From: an uncultured Roseburia sp.
GTDB lineage: Bacteria > Bacillota > Clostridia > Lachnospirales > Lachnospiraceae
DNA length: 64,000 nucleotides
Assembly: GCA_947644305.1 (NCBI GenBank)
Contig: CANRYS010000001.1
Coordinates: 62,001-126,000, forward strand
Direction: 5' to 3'
The notes beneath the pieces were generated by a model that was not told where the DNA came from, searched no databases, and saw only the letters and a program-made list of their open reading frames with translations. Shown here piece by piece: positions 16,733-25,042 of this stretch. The position numbers and the translations under genes are program-made. How positions within the stretch are numbered: position 1 is the stretch's first letter; the number at the start of each line of letters is the position of its first letter.

Positions 16733-17044
16733 CTACTTAAACTTCACAGCGGTTCCATATGCCATGACCTCTGCTGCTCCCTGCATAACTGCCGCTGAGG
16801 CATACCTGACATTCACGATGGCATCGGCCCCCAGGCTCTCCGCTTCCGCTACCATTCTCTTCGTGGCAAGAGCCCTTGCATCATTCATCATATCGGTATA
16901 TGCTTTCAGCTCGCCTCCCACAAGGGTTTTAAAACTCTGGGTAATATCCCGCCCTACATTTTTTGACTGGATCGTACTTCCCTTTACCAGACCAAGCATC
17001 TCCAGCTCTTTTCCACTGATTGTTTCAGTATTGACTAAGATCAT
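16733..17044 (-). CDS. YbjQ-family (DUF74) protein
   Basis: 103 residues with family landmarks: GLVKGSTIQSKNVGRDI, ARALATKRMVAEAESLGADA and NVRYASAAVMQGAAEVMAYG. YbjQ proteins form pentameric beta barrels with unknown function, annotated as putative metal binding. ATG 17044 follows GGAGAAGAAG. The start overlaps the end of the preceding membrane gene by 20 bp, making a three-gene operon with two small membrane proteins. Confidence 0.9.
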   Translation of the reverse strand: MILVNTETISGKELEMLGLVKGSTIQSKNVGRDITQSFKTLVGGELKAYTDMMNDARALATKRMVAEAESLGADAIVNVRYASAAVMQGAAEVMAYGTAVKFK

Positions 17045-17255
17045 CTTCTTCTCCGCTCCTTATCTCTTTTATTCTGCTCACCGTCACGCCGATCATCACT
17101 CCCGCCAGGGCAAGGGGGACAAAGATAAGAAGCCCCTTCACCAGACCGGGTATGCCGCTGATCAACGCCAGCACTACCGCCAGACCAGCATAATAGATCA
17201 CAAATAGAACCGCGATCACTACTGGGGCGACCATTTTCTTTCCATGACTACACAT
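17025..17255 (-). CDS. Small two-helix membrane protein
   Basis: 76 residues from the ATG at 17255 (AGGGG 4-5 nt upstream); an ATG at 17267 is poorly spaced. Two transmembrane helices (APVVIAVLFVIYYAGLAVVL and LLIFVPLALAGVMIGVTV) and an acidic tail. It lies between the 41-residue membrane peptide and YbjQ and overlaps both genes. It probably forms a membrane partner for YbjQ (inference). Confidence 0.7.
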   Translation of the reverse strand: MCSHGKKMVAPVVIAVLFVIYYAGLAVVLALISGIPGLVKGLLIFVPLALAGVMIGVTVSRIKEIRSGEEDDLSQY

Positions 17256-17373
17256 CCATCCCCTCATCCTTTAACGTATCCTTCACACCTGCCACAACTG
17301 CTGTGACAGCTGCCACGACTACGATCACCGCAATGATGACGATTGCTACACCGCCTGTAAGAATTCCCATCAT
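17248..17373 (-). CDS. 41-residue single-helix membrane peptide
   Basis: The ATG at 17373 (second ATG at 17370) has GGCAGG about 8 nt upstream. The product is MMGILTGGVAIVIIAVIVVV followed by a small Ala/Val stretch and KDTLKDEGMDV, that is one transmembrane helix with a short charged tail. The stop overlaps the next gene by 8 bp. Overlap, ribosome site and composition support a real first gene of the YbjQ operon. Confidence 0.65.
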   Translation of the reverse strand: MMGILTGGVAIVIIAVIVVVAAVTAVVAGVKDTLKDEGMDV

Positions 17374-17572
17374 CTAACACCTGCCTTCCATCTAAAAATA
17401 TACTTGAAGAATCAATATCGGGAACAAAAAATATTCTGTACCCAACATCATAAATTATTTTTCTTGTACCATATTTTCTATGCACGCTTTTTTTGCCAAT
17501 AAGTCCGTCAAGACTTATTTTACCATAAAATCATAAATGATACAATCCAATTCCATCTTAGTTCAGGACAAA

Positions 17573-17914
17573 TTAAATGATTAATACTGCAACCTTTGAC
17601 TTCTTAGCATCCTTCAGAATACTTTTTAAGAAATCGGATATTTCATTACTGCTCATGTTTTTAGAAAGTTCTGATTCATAGATTGAATCTATGACGATTA
17701 ATTCAGAGTACTCTGAATTCACAAATTTCTTGGCGGCAATGAAAGCATCAACGGAATCACATTTTACGAGATTAAGATAATCATGAATAATATCATGTGC
17801 TCTTGCCTGTGTCCGGGTATATGCATTTCCACCGTCAAGATACATAATGTTTGCTCCGATTATTTCTTTCTGCAGAGAAGAAATAACCGTAAAAGCTAAT
17901 TGTCTGCTATTCAT
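17573..17914 (-). CDS. Hypothetical cytoplasmic protein (113 aa)
   Basis: The ATG at 17914 lies 8 nt after GGAG; an ATG at 17920 is too close. Alternating helix and strand with ELIVIDSIYESELSKNMSS and KDAKKSKVAVLII at the end, suggesting a small alpha/beta fold. No family or membrane segment is recognised. It is a single-gene unit. Confidence 0.6.
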   Translation of the reverse strand: MNSRQLAFTVISSLQKEIIGANIMYLDGGNAYTRTQARAHDIIHDYLNLVKCDSVDAFIAAKKFVNSEYSELIVIDSIYESELSKNMSSNEISDFLKSILKDAKKSKVAVLII

Positions 17915-18249
17915 ATGCATCTCTCCTTCTTAACTTTTTATCATACTCTCTATTTTTCAAATCGTCAAGTGAGTTAAATTTTCATTTCTTTTTCCAGTTG
18001 AGTTGCTTGTTGGTGACAACTTACGGAAACTCAAGAATTCCAACTTTTGATATATAATGAACAAAATTGATTTATCTCACAAAACACCTCTCACAAATCC
18101 TTCTTTTCTCAAATCCAATAAAATTCGAAAAGAATAGCCCCTCTTCTTTCATCCTTTCCAAACCCAAATTTGTAAAACATCTTGATTTTTTGCGAAATAA
18201 CGAGTATAATGAATGTAGTTGTAAATTTTATTCACAGGAGGTATTTTTT
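17915..18249. other. Intergenic region upstream of the first GH43 gene
   Basis: AT-rich. Contains a TATATAATG -10-like block near 18050 on the plus strand and the AGGAGG site of the glycosidase at 18236-18241. The reading frame open from 18067 has no ribosome site and is treated as leader. Confidence 0.4.
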
Positions 18250-20352
18250 ATGAGACGAAAAATCATAGCAGTCTGCCTTTCCGCAGCTATCATACTGTCC
18301 GCTCTCACACCGAGCGGAACAGCAGACGCAGCGGCAAAGCCAAAACTGAAAACAAAAAAGATTTCTGTTTCGGTTAAGAAGAGCAAAACCATCAAAATTG
18401 CAAAAAAGGGGAAATTCAAGATTTCCTTCCAATCCAAAAACAAAAAAATTGCAAAGGTTTCTTCCAAAGGAAAAGTAACCGGAGTAAAAAAAGGACGTAC
18501 AAAAGTTATCGTTTACTACAAAAAGGGCAAAGCAGCCAAAAAGAAACTGGGCACTGTTTCCGTAACAGTCACATCCAAAACAACCCCAACTCCGGTGCCA
18601 GCTCCGACCGCATCCGCAGTGCCGCCGGCACCTACACCAAATGTGACCAACCCGCCAGCGCCATCACAGACACCAGGCGGTCAGACACCTGAAACACCGG
18701 TGCCCACACCAGAGGGACCAACTCCGATGCCTACTCTGGATCCGAACAACCTGGCGACTGTAAATTATCCTACATTGTATTCCGATATTCCGGATCTCGA
18801 TATCATCCGCCAGGGAGATGCCTATTATATGGTGAGCACGACGATGAATATGTGTCCGGGAGTACCGATTATGAAATCTACGGACCTGGCGCACTGGCAG
18901 ATCGTAAATTATGTGTACGATACTTTTGAGAATGACGACTTTACAAATCTAAATAATGATAAGAACATGTATAAACATGGTTCCTGGGCGGCGTCTCTCA
19001 AATACAACGAAGCAGAGGGCAAATACTATGTTGCATTCAACAGCAACGACCACAGATTTTTCATATATACGACCACCGATATCGAAAAGGGAACCTGGAC
19101 CAAATATTCCACGGAAAAAAATAAATACCATGATCCAGCTCTGTTTTTCGATGAGGGTAAGATGTATGTCTTCTCCGGAAGCACATTGCAGCAGCTCGAA
19201 CTGGATGATTCCAGCAAGACTGTCAAACCAGTGGGAAGCTCCGTAAAACTCTTTACCAAAGACGATAAGAAATGGAGTCTATGGGAAGGAGCACATGCCT
19301 ATAAAGTCGGGGACTACTATTATCTGTTCATCATTGCCTCTCCACAGAGCGGGTGGATGCGCACTGAAGTATGCTACCGTTCCAAGACGCTGGAAGCTGG
19401 CGACTGGGAAGAGCAGATCATCTATCAGGGCGGCTGCGGCGGCAACGGCGCCGGTCTCGCCCAGGGCGGAATCGTTGATACCCAGTACGGAGACTGGTAT
19501 GGTTTCCTCTTCCAGGATCACGGCGGCGTAGGACGTATCCCATCGATTGTATCCGTAAACTGGAATTATACTGACAGCGACGGCAACAGCTACGAGGACT
19601 GGCCAATGATGGGTACCTACGATGCGGATGGAAACTTCACACCGAGCAAGGCGGAGGATTCTGTTCAGATCAATCTGAATGACAGCGGTCTCAAAAATTA
19701 TTTCGTAGATGATGATGACTTTACTTACGCAGAGGGAGATAAACTGAAACTGGTATGGCAGTGGAACCACAACCCACAGAACGATTTCTGGTCCGTAATT
19801 GACAATCCGGGATATCTTCGTCTGACGACAGATAGAGTGGTAGACAATATCATGTTTGCCCACAATTCACTGACCCAGCGCACCTACGGTCCCTCCTGCA
19901 AATCTGAGACCAAGATCTCCATCGGCCAGATGAAACCGGGGGATTTCGCAGGTCTGGCTTCCGTATCAAATGCACCAGCTATGATTGGCGTAATGTGTGA
20001 TGAAAACGGTGACAAATACATCACCCAGGCTTCCTCGCCATCTGCAGTAGATAAGAATAACAAACCCCTTACAGTTGAAACCAAAATAAATGGCCAGGCA
20101 CCAGAAAAACTTTCTGACGATGCCGAAGTGTATCTGAAGATCGAGTACAGTTTCTCCACAAATGCTAACAATGACAAGGCAAACTTCTTCTACAGCCTGG
20201 ATGGCACCACCTGGACTAAACTGGGTACAGAACAGAAATTGAGCTTTGATACAGCTACCACATTTATGGGAACCAGAACCTGGCTGTTCAACTACGCAAC
20301 AAAAGAAGCAGGCGGATATGTAGATTTTGATTATTATAAGATCTATGACTGA
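18250..20352 (+). CDS. Secreted GH43-family glycosidase with N-terminal Ig-like domain
   Basis: 700 residues from ATG 18250 (CAGGAGG 8 nt upstream). Signal peptide RRKIIAVCLSAAIILSA, then a very Lys-rich Big_2/Ig-like domain (about 30-115), then a Pro/Thr linker. A five-blade GH43 domain follows, with the base Asp in YPTLYSDIPDLDII, CPGVPIMKSTDLAHWQIVNY and KWSLWEGAHAYKVGDYYYLF. The C-terminal 190 residues form a concanavalin-like module. GH43 subgroups of this type (with CPGVP) are usually beta-xylosidases or arabinofuranosidases acting on xylan side chains. There is no sortase motif. The Lys-rich domain may bind the wall. Confidence 0.88.
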   Translation: MRRKIIAVCLSAAIILSALTPSGTADAAAKPKLKTKKISVSVKKSKTIKIAKKGKFKISFQSKNKKIAKVSSKGKVTGVKKGRTKVIVYYKKGKAAKKKLGTVSVTVTSKTTPTPVPAPTASAVPPAPTPNVTNPPAPSQTPGGQTPETPVPTPEGPTPMPTLDPNNLATVNYPTLYSDIPDLDIIRQGDAYYMVSTTMNMCPGVPIMKSTDLAHWQIVNYVYDTFENDDFTNLNNDKNMYKHGSWAASLKYNEAEGKYYVAFNSNDHRFFIYTTTDIEKGTWTKYSTEKNKYHDPALFFDEGKMYVFSGSTLQQLELDDSSKTVKPVGSSVKLFTKDDKKWSLWEGAHAYKVGDYYYLFIIASPQSGWMRTEVCYRSKTLEAGDWEEQIIYQGGCGGNGAGLAQGGIVDTQYGDWYGFLFQDHGGVGRIPSIVSVNWNYTDSDGNSYEDWPMMGTYDADGNFTPSKAEDSVQINLNDSGLKNYFVDDDDFTYAEGDKLKLVWQWNHNPQNDFWSVIDNPGYLRLTTDRVVDNIMFAHNSLTQRTYGPSCKSETKISIGQMKPGDFAGLASVSNAPAMIGVMCDENGDKYITQASSPSAVDKNNKPLTVETKINGQAPEKLSDDAEVYLKIEYSFSTNANNDKANFFYSLDGTTWTKLGTEQKLSFDTATTFMGTRTWLFNYATKEAGGYVDFDYYKIYD

Positions 20353-20389
20353 TCCCATATAGAATAGTTCAAATAGACATTATCAGACT

Positions 20390-20422
20390 ACGTGCAGTCC
20401 ACAACGGGCTGCACGTTTTTTA
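20390..20422 (+). terminator. Terminator of the GH43 gene
   Basis: ACGTGCAG/CTGCACGT stem with a loop of about 11 nt followed by TTTTTAT. Confidence 0.9.
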
Positions 20423-20521
20423 TCTCTTCCATCCATATTTCCTACCAGGAACCTTTTATCCCACCGTGCATATGTTATATTAAAACACCAGAAACCCAAC
20501 TATAAAAGGGGGATTTTTATT

Positions 20522-20842
20522 ATGCCTGAGAATCATGAAAGCTCACCGGAAATCCTTTGTGAATCCTTCGACCCGCCATGCAAAGAGGTATGCAAAAAGA
20601 TCGGCTATCAGTATGCCGATATCAGCGTTCCCATTGAACTGAAGCCAAACGCTACCATCGGCTGCATTGAATCCGAGTGCTGTGGTGAACCTTCGGTGTA
20701 CTGCAAAGAAAACTACACCGGGAACTCCTGCGAGATCACTGTCACCCAGAAAATTCTTATTAAGATTCCTGTAGAATTCAATGTGATCGCCTGTGTGGGG
20801 GAGGAACAGATTTCCTGTGGAGATGACGATCCCTGCTGCTAA
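20522..20842 (+). CDS. Cys-rich small protein (106 aa, 12 Cys)
   Basis: The ATG follows AAAGGGGG. There are three Cys clusters: LCESFDPPCKEVCKK, GCIESECCGEPSVYCKENY and the terminal CGDDDPCC. In between lies a hydrophobic beta stretch (ILIKIPVEFNVIACVG). No signal peptide. Acidic overall. It is a monocistronic gene bounded by two terminators. It resembles small spore-coat or metal-binding proteins of clostridia only in composition. I do not recognise a family. Confidence 0.7.
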   Translation: MPENHESSPEILCESFDPPCKEVCKKIGYQYADISVPIELKPNATIGCIESECCGEPSVYCKENYTGNSCEITVTQKILIKIPVEFNVIACVGEEQISCGDDDPCC

Positions 20843-20882
20843 ATCTTTTCCTAGCTCGATAATATTAGGAAAAACAACAATA

Positions 20883-20921
20883 AAAACCCTTTACGTCTGC
20901 CGGGATGTAGAGGGTTTTTTC
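20883..20921 (+). terminator. Terminator after the Cys-rich protein
   Basis: AACCCTTTAC ... GTAGAGGGTT hairpin followed by TTTTTT. Confidence 0.85.
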
Positions 20922-21032
20922 TTGAATTCAAATTATAATCTTGAACTATAGTTGAACTTTTGGCAAAAGCATGCTATAATCGCCTTTGAACCATTTTTAT
21001 AAATTGAACTTTAGAAGGGGGACGATTAAAAT

Positions 21033-22496
21033 ATGGCAAGAGAATCTTTTGCAGACAGATTGAAAAAGACAATGAATGAACGGGGAATCAAACAGGTGGA
21101 TCTGATCCGATCTGCCCAGAAACAGGGCGTAAAACTCGGGAAAAGCCATATCAGCCAGTATGTAAGTGGGAAAACGATTCCCAGAGCCGATATGGTTCAT
21201 TTTCTGGCCGGGGCGCTGCAGGTGGACCCGGACTGGCTTAATGGAATCACTCCCGAACAGGAGACGGAAGGAGAAACAGATATGCGAGAATTTAAAAAAT
21301 CATCTAAATTAGACCATGTATTATATGATGTCAGAGGTCCGGTGGTTGAGGAAGCCACCCGGATGGAAAACACAGGAACAAACGTTTTAAAATTGAACAT
21401 TGGAAATCCCGCTCCCTTTGGTTTCCGTACTCCCGACGAGATCATCTACGATATGCGCCAGCAGCTGACAGAATGTGAGGGATACTCCACGGCCAAAGGT
21501 TCATTTTCAGCCAGAAAGGCCATCATGCAGTACGCACAGCTCAAGCAAATCCCCCATGTATCCATTGAGGATGTGTACACTGGAAATGGTGTCAGTGAAT
21601 TGATCAACCTGTGCATGTCTGCCCTGCTCGACAATGGCGATGAGATCCTGATCCCCTCTCCAGACTATCCATTGTGGACGGCATGTGCCACCCTTGCTGG
21701 CGGAAAGGTCGTACATTATCTATGCGACGAACAATCGGACTGGTATCCAGATCTGGAAGACATAAAAAAGAAGATCAACAGCCGGACTAAAGCCATCGTT
21801 ATCATCAATCCCAACAACCCAACGGGCGCTCTGTATCCCAGAGAAATCCTGCAGCAGATCGTGGAAATCGCAAGGGAACACCAGTTGATTATTTTCTCAG
21901 ATGAGATCTATGACCGCCTGGTCATGGATGAAGAAGAGCATGTCTCCATCGCCTCCCTGGCTCCAGACTTGTTCTGCGTCACTTTCAGCGGACTGTCAAA
22001 GTCCCACATGATCGCCGGCTTCCGTATCGGCTGGATGGTCCTCAGCGGCAATAAGACGATAGCGAAAGATTATATCGAGGGAATTAACATGCTCTCGAAC
22101 ATGAGGCTCTGTTCCAATGTTCCAGCTCAGTCCATCGTTCAGACCGCCCTGGGAGGATATCAGAGCGTAAAGGATTATATTATACCTGGCGGACGGATTT
22201 ACGAGCAAAGAGAGTACATTTACAAGACTCTGACGGATATCCCTGGCATCACCGCAGTGAAACCCAAAGCGGCATTTTATATCTTCCCAAAGCTGGATAT
22301 CAAAAAGTTCAATATCATGGACGATGAAAAATTTGCACTGGACCTGTTACGTGAAAAACATATTTTAATCATTCACGGTGGAGGCTTTAACTGGAAACAG
22401 CCGGATCATTTCCGTGTTGTCTATCTTCCCCGAGTAGAAGTTTTAGAGCAGGCTTCAAAAAAAATCGCCGATTTTCTCAGCGGATACCGGCAGTAA
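21033..22496 (+). CDS. HTH-fused PLP-dependent aminotransferase (AlaA-like, fold type I)
   Basis: 487 residues. Residues 1-75 form an XRE-like helix-turn-helix (QVDLIRSAQKQGVKLGKSHI, SQYVSGKTIPRADM). From residue 95 there is a full aminotransferase: NIGNPAPFGFRTPDEI, NPNNPTGALYPREIL, the Tyr/Asp cofactor block IIFSDEIYDRLVMD, the Schiff-base lysine in TFSGLSKSHMIAGFRIGW and substrate Arg in DHFRVVYLPRVEVL. The body matches glutamate-pyruvate aminotransferases of the AlaA group. The XRE module differs from the GntR module of MocR regulators. ATG 21033 has AAGGGGG 9 nt upstream. The fusion could be an enzyme that regulates its own operon. Confidence 0.9.
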   Translation: MARESFADRLKKTMNERGIKQVDLIRSAQKQGVKLGKSHISQYVSGKTIPRADMVHFLAGALQVDPDWLNGITPEQETEGETDMREFKKSSKLDHVLYDVRGPVVEEATRMENTGTNVLKLNIGNPAPFGFRTPDEIIYDMRQQLTECEGYSTAKGSFSARKAIMQYAQLKQIPHVSIEDVYTGNGVSELINLCMSALLDNGDEILIPSPDYPLWTACATLAGGKVVHYLCDEQSDWYPDLEDIKKKINSRTKAIVIINPNNPTGALYPREILQQIVEIAREHQLIIFSDEIYDRLVMDEEEHVSIASLAPDLFCVTFSGLSKSHMIAGFRIGWMVLSGNKTIAKDYIEGINMLSNMRLCSNVPAQSIVQTALGGYQSVKDYIIPGGRIYEQREYIYKTLTDIPGITAVKPKAAFYIFPKLDIKKFNIMDDEKFALDLLREKHILIIHGGGFNWKQPDHFRVVYLPRVEVLEQASKKIADFLSGYRQ

Positions 22497-22502
22497 AAAA
22501 GT

Positions 22503-22620
22503 GCGGCGGAGAAGCGCGCACCTTCTCCGCAGATAGAAAACTTTCCTATAAAAAAAGAACCTACACTTTGGGCGCAGCCCTCTCTCACGCTTTTTCTCCA
22601 TGAGATTGAACTGCGCCCAA
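22503..22620. terminator. Paired hairpins between convergent genes, including dispersed repeat copy 3
   Basis: GCGGAGAAG/CTTCTCCGC (22504-22530) is part of repeat copy 3, with GAAAACTTTCCTAT to 22549. A second hairpin has 10-bp arms TTGGGCGCAG/CTGCGCCCAA (about 22568-22619). They probably terminate the aminotransferase (plus) and the GH43 gene (minus). Confidence 0.7.
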
Positions 22621-22637
22621 AATATTAGTATGTTTAT

Positions 22638-24899
22638 TTAACCTATTTTCTTTGTCTTCTTACTGCTGTAAGCCCCATAAATGGTTTTCCCCGAAGACTT
22701 CACAAAGGCTCTCGCACGGAAATAATATGTTTTCCCCTTACGAAGCTTCTTGATCGTGCAGGATAATTTCTTTGTCGTGATCTTCTTCACATTTTTCTTG
22801 AATGACTTATCCGTTGCATAAACGATCTGGTAACCAGATACATTTTTCACTTTATTCAGTTTGACAAGGCACTTATTTTTCCCCTTCTTCTTGACACTGG
22901 CTATCTTTGCTTTTCCAGGTTTGACCACGGAAGGTTTTGCACTCTCACCAGGTGCTGCCGGTGTCGGAACAGAAACGGGCGGCGCCGGTGTCACCGATGG
23001 TGTCGGACTCGGAGCCGGCGGCGTTGGCTCTGGATTCTCAGGCTGTGGAACTTCCTTTTTCGTAAACTGCCAAGTATCCAGGTTAAACAGCTTTGCATTT
23101 TCCTCACCGCGGAATATAAAGTACAAATCATGTACCCCAGTGACCTCTTCGCTCAGTTCTATTGTAAAATCCTCATAAGTATTTGTGCTTCCAGTGTCAG
23201 TGATCTCCACTGTACCAATCTGACGCTCATCCTCGGTATCATAGTCAAGCCAAAGCTCTATGCTTCCGGAAACCGTGTCACAATTCGGATTGAATATTAC
23301 GTTTCCTTTGTTGTCCTCGGTGAGATCCGTGGCCGGAAGCCCCTCGCCGCAGGCAGCGGATACCGTAAACGTCTCTGCCCTGGTATCACCAAAATCTACG
23401 TTTGCCACCTTGATATAGTCATTGTTGTCGATGTCACATACGGCTACACCAAACAGGGCTGCCGACTTCCAGAACGCTTCTTTTCCGGTAACCGGATCAA
23501 TATCCGTACAGGTTGCCTTGGCTTTCGTCTTAACGCCTCTCCCCGTACCGTTAAAGCCGCCAGTCGCACCGTCCAGATTGGAGGCCCAGCAGATCGTCTC
23601 TGCCTGGTTCAGTTCATAAGGATTCAGAGTTCCAACAGGATCTACACTGAAAAATGGTGTTCCCTTTGTGGTGTCTTTGATCCCCTGTTCGAGAAGAGCT
23701 GCCACATTGTCTCCCGTCTCCTTAACGATCAGGTTATTTTCATCATAAGAAAATTCCTTTACGCAGACAGAACGGTCCGATCCAGTTCCACCCACCAGCA
23801 TTTCATTCAGATAAAATAAATAGTTACGACCTTTAAATTCTACCACGCCCGGATGAATACAGGAATAACCAAACTCACGGTCCATCACCAGCCCCCGGTA
23901 AGTCCATGGTCCAAGGGGGGTAGGTCCTGTGGAGTATTCTACCGTTTCGCCTGGAGTACGTCCTCCCACAAAAAACATGAAATAATCGTCTGTGCCTTCT
24001 TTGCCATCATCGTGTTTGATCACCCAGGGGCCCTCTTCAAAAGCCGAGCGTTTCTGCTCACTACCACTGGGTTCTGCCGGGAACTTTCCCGTTTGGTTTT
24101 TACCCTGGGTAGGCTCCCCGAAGGACGCATAACCTTCGTCCCCATAGGTCTGGAAACTGTGAAGCCCCGGACGCACCTCGCCAAGAATCTTATTATCTTC
24201 CTTGCTGAAGCGAGTATCAATGGTATTTTCTTCCTCCGATATCACACCATCCCCGTCCGTATCCGGGTCTACATCCAGTAGATCATCGGTGAGTTTGCAG
24301 TAACGCAGATAGGGGTTACCCCAATACAGATAATAATCATAATTTTCTACATCTTCCGGGTTTCCATGATCCTCTACCAGCACGGTGGGGTCAATATTTC
24401 CCCCTCCCCAGCCGCCATCGATAAGATACTTGCCAGGTGTCGCATCCTCGAAAGGCCCCCATGGGTTATCCGAAACGGCCACATCGATCTTCGTGCCATT
24501 AAATGGAGCGAAAAGATAATACTTATTCTTCCACTCCCCATCCTCAAATACTGGTTTTGTCACAACGTGCTGTGCCCAGGCACGCCAGTTATTTGTTCCG
24601 TTAAAAGTCTCCGCATGTGCGATCTGTCCATGATCGGTCCAGTTCACCATATCTTTCGTTGAAAAACAGCGCCATTCGTTCATAAGGCTCCATTCCGTAG
24701 ACGCAGTTTCCCGCCGCTCATCCCTTGTGGTGTATACATACAGTGTATCCCCGACTACGATCGGCGAAGGATCTGCCGTATACATTGTCTGCACAATGGG
24801 ATTTTCCGCTTTCACATTTATGCTGTCAGGCATGCCGCACAACGTGCCGATGCACACAGCAAGGGAAACCGCCAGTATTCTTTTAAAGTACCTTTTCAT
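22638..24899 (-). CDS. Secreted GH43 glycosidase with CBM6-like and FN3 modules
   Basis: 753 residues. The signal peptide (KRILAVSLAVCIGTLCG) is followed by a GH43 domain with base Asp in MYTADPSPIVVGD, pKa-modulating Asp in GGGNIDPTVLVED and acid Glu in SCIHPGVVEFKGRNY. An insert near residue 220 has an EF-hand-like calcium loop, DPDTDGDGVISEEE. Residues about 440-640 form a CBM6-like sandwich. Then come a Pro-rich linker and a C-terminal fibronectin type III domain with VSGYQIVYATDKSF, all Lys-rich. The likely role is xylan or arabinan degradation outside the cell. It is transcribed towards the aminotransferase. Confidence 0.88.
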   Translation of the reverse strand: MKRYFKRILAVSLAVCIGTLCGMPDSINVKAENPIVQTMYTADPSPIVVGDTLYVYTTRDERRETASTEWSLMNEWRCFSTKDMVNWTDHGQIAHAETFNGTNNWRAWAQHVVTKPVFEDGEWKNKYYLFAPFNGTKIDVAVSDNPWGPFEDATPGKYLIDGGWGGGNIDPTVLVEDHGNPEDVENYDYYLYWGNPYLRYCKLTDDLLDVDPDTDGDGVISEEENTIDTRFSKEDNKILGEVRPGLHSFQTYGDEGYASFGEPTQGKNQTGKFPAEPSGSEQKRSAFEEGPWVIKHDDGKEGTDDYFMFFVGGRTPGETVEYSTGPTPLGPWTYRGLVMDREFGYSCIHPGVVEFKGRNYLFYLNEMLVGGTGSDRSVCVKEFSYDENNLIVKETGDNVAALLEQGIKDTTKGTPFFSVDPVGTLNPYELNQAETICWASNLDGATGGFNGTGRGVKTKAKATCTDIDPVTGKEAFWKSAALFGVAVCDIDNNDYIKVANVDFGDTRAETFTVSAACGEGLPATDLTEDNKGNVIFNPNCDTVSGSIELWLDYDTEDERQIGTVEITDTGSTNTYEDFTIELSEEVTGVHDLYFIFRGEENAKLFNLDTWQFTKKEVPQPENPEPTPPAPSPTPSVTPAPPVSVPTPAAPGESAKPSVVKPGKAKIASVKKKGKNKCLVKLNKVKNVSGYQIVYATDKSFKKNVKKITTKKLSCTIKKLRKGKTYYFRARAFVKSSGKTIYGAYSSKKTKKIG

Positions 24900-25042
24900 T
24901 CACATTACCTCCTTCTCGTGCTTTACTTTTACAGTAAATGATTAATACTATTATAACAAGGAAGGATTTCATTAACAATGACCGATACATTAGAAAATAA
25001 TGACGGATACTAAGATCATTCAAATATGATCAATACTACTTT

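Noticed and set aside
17264-17485. 73-codon open frame on the minus strand
   Set aside because: It overlaps the better supported 41-residue membrane peptide, has no ribosome site, and its second half is the shadow of that gene.
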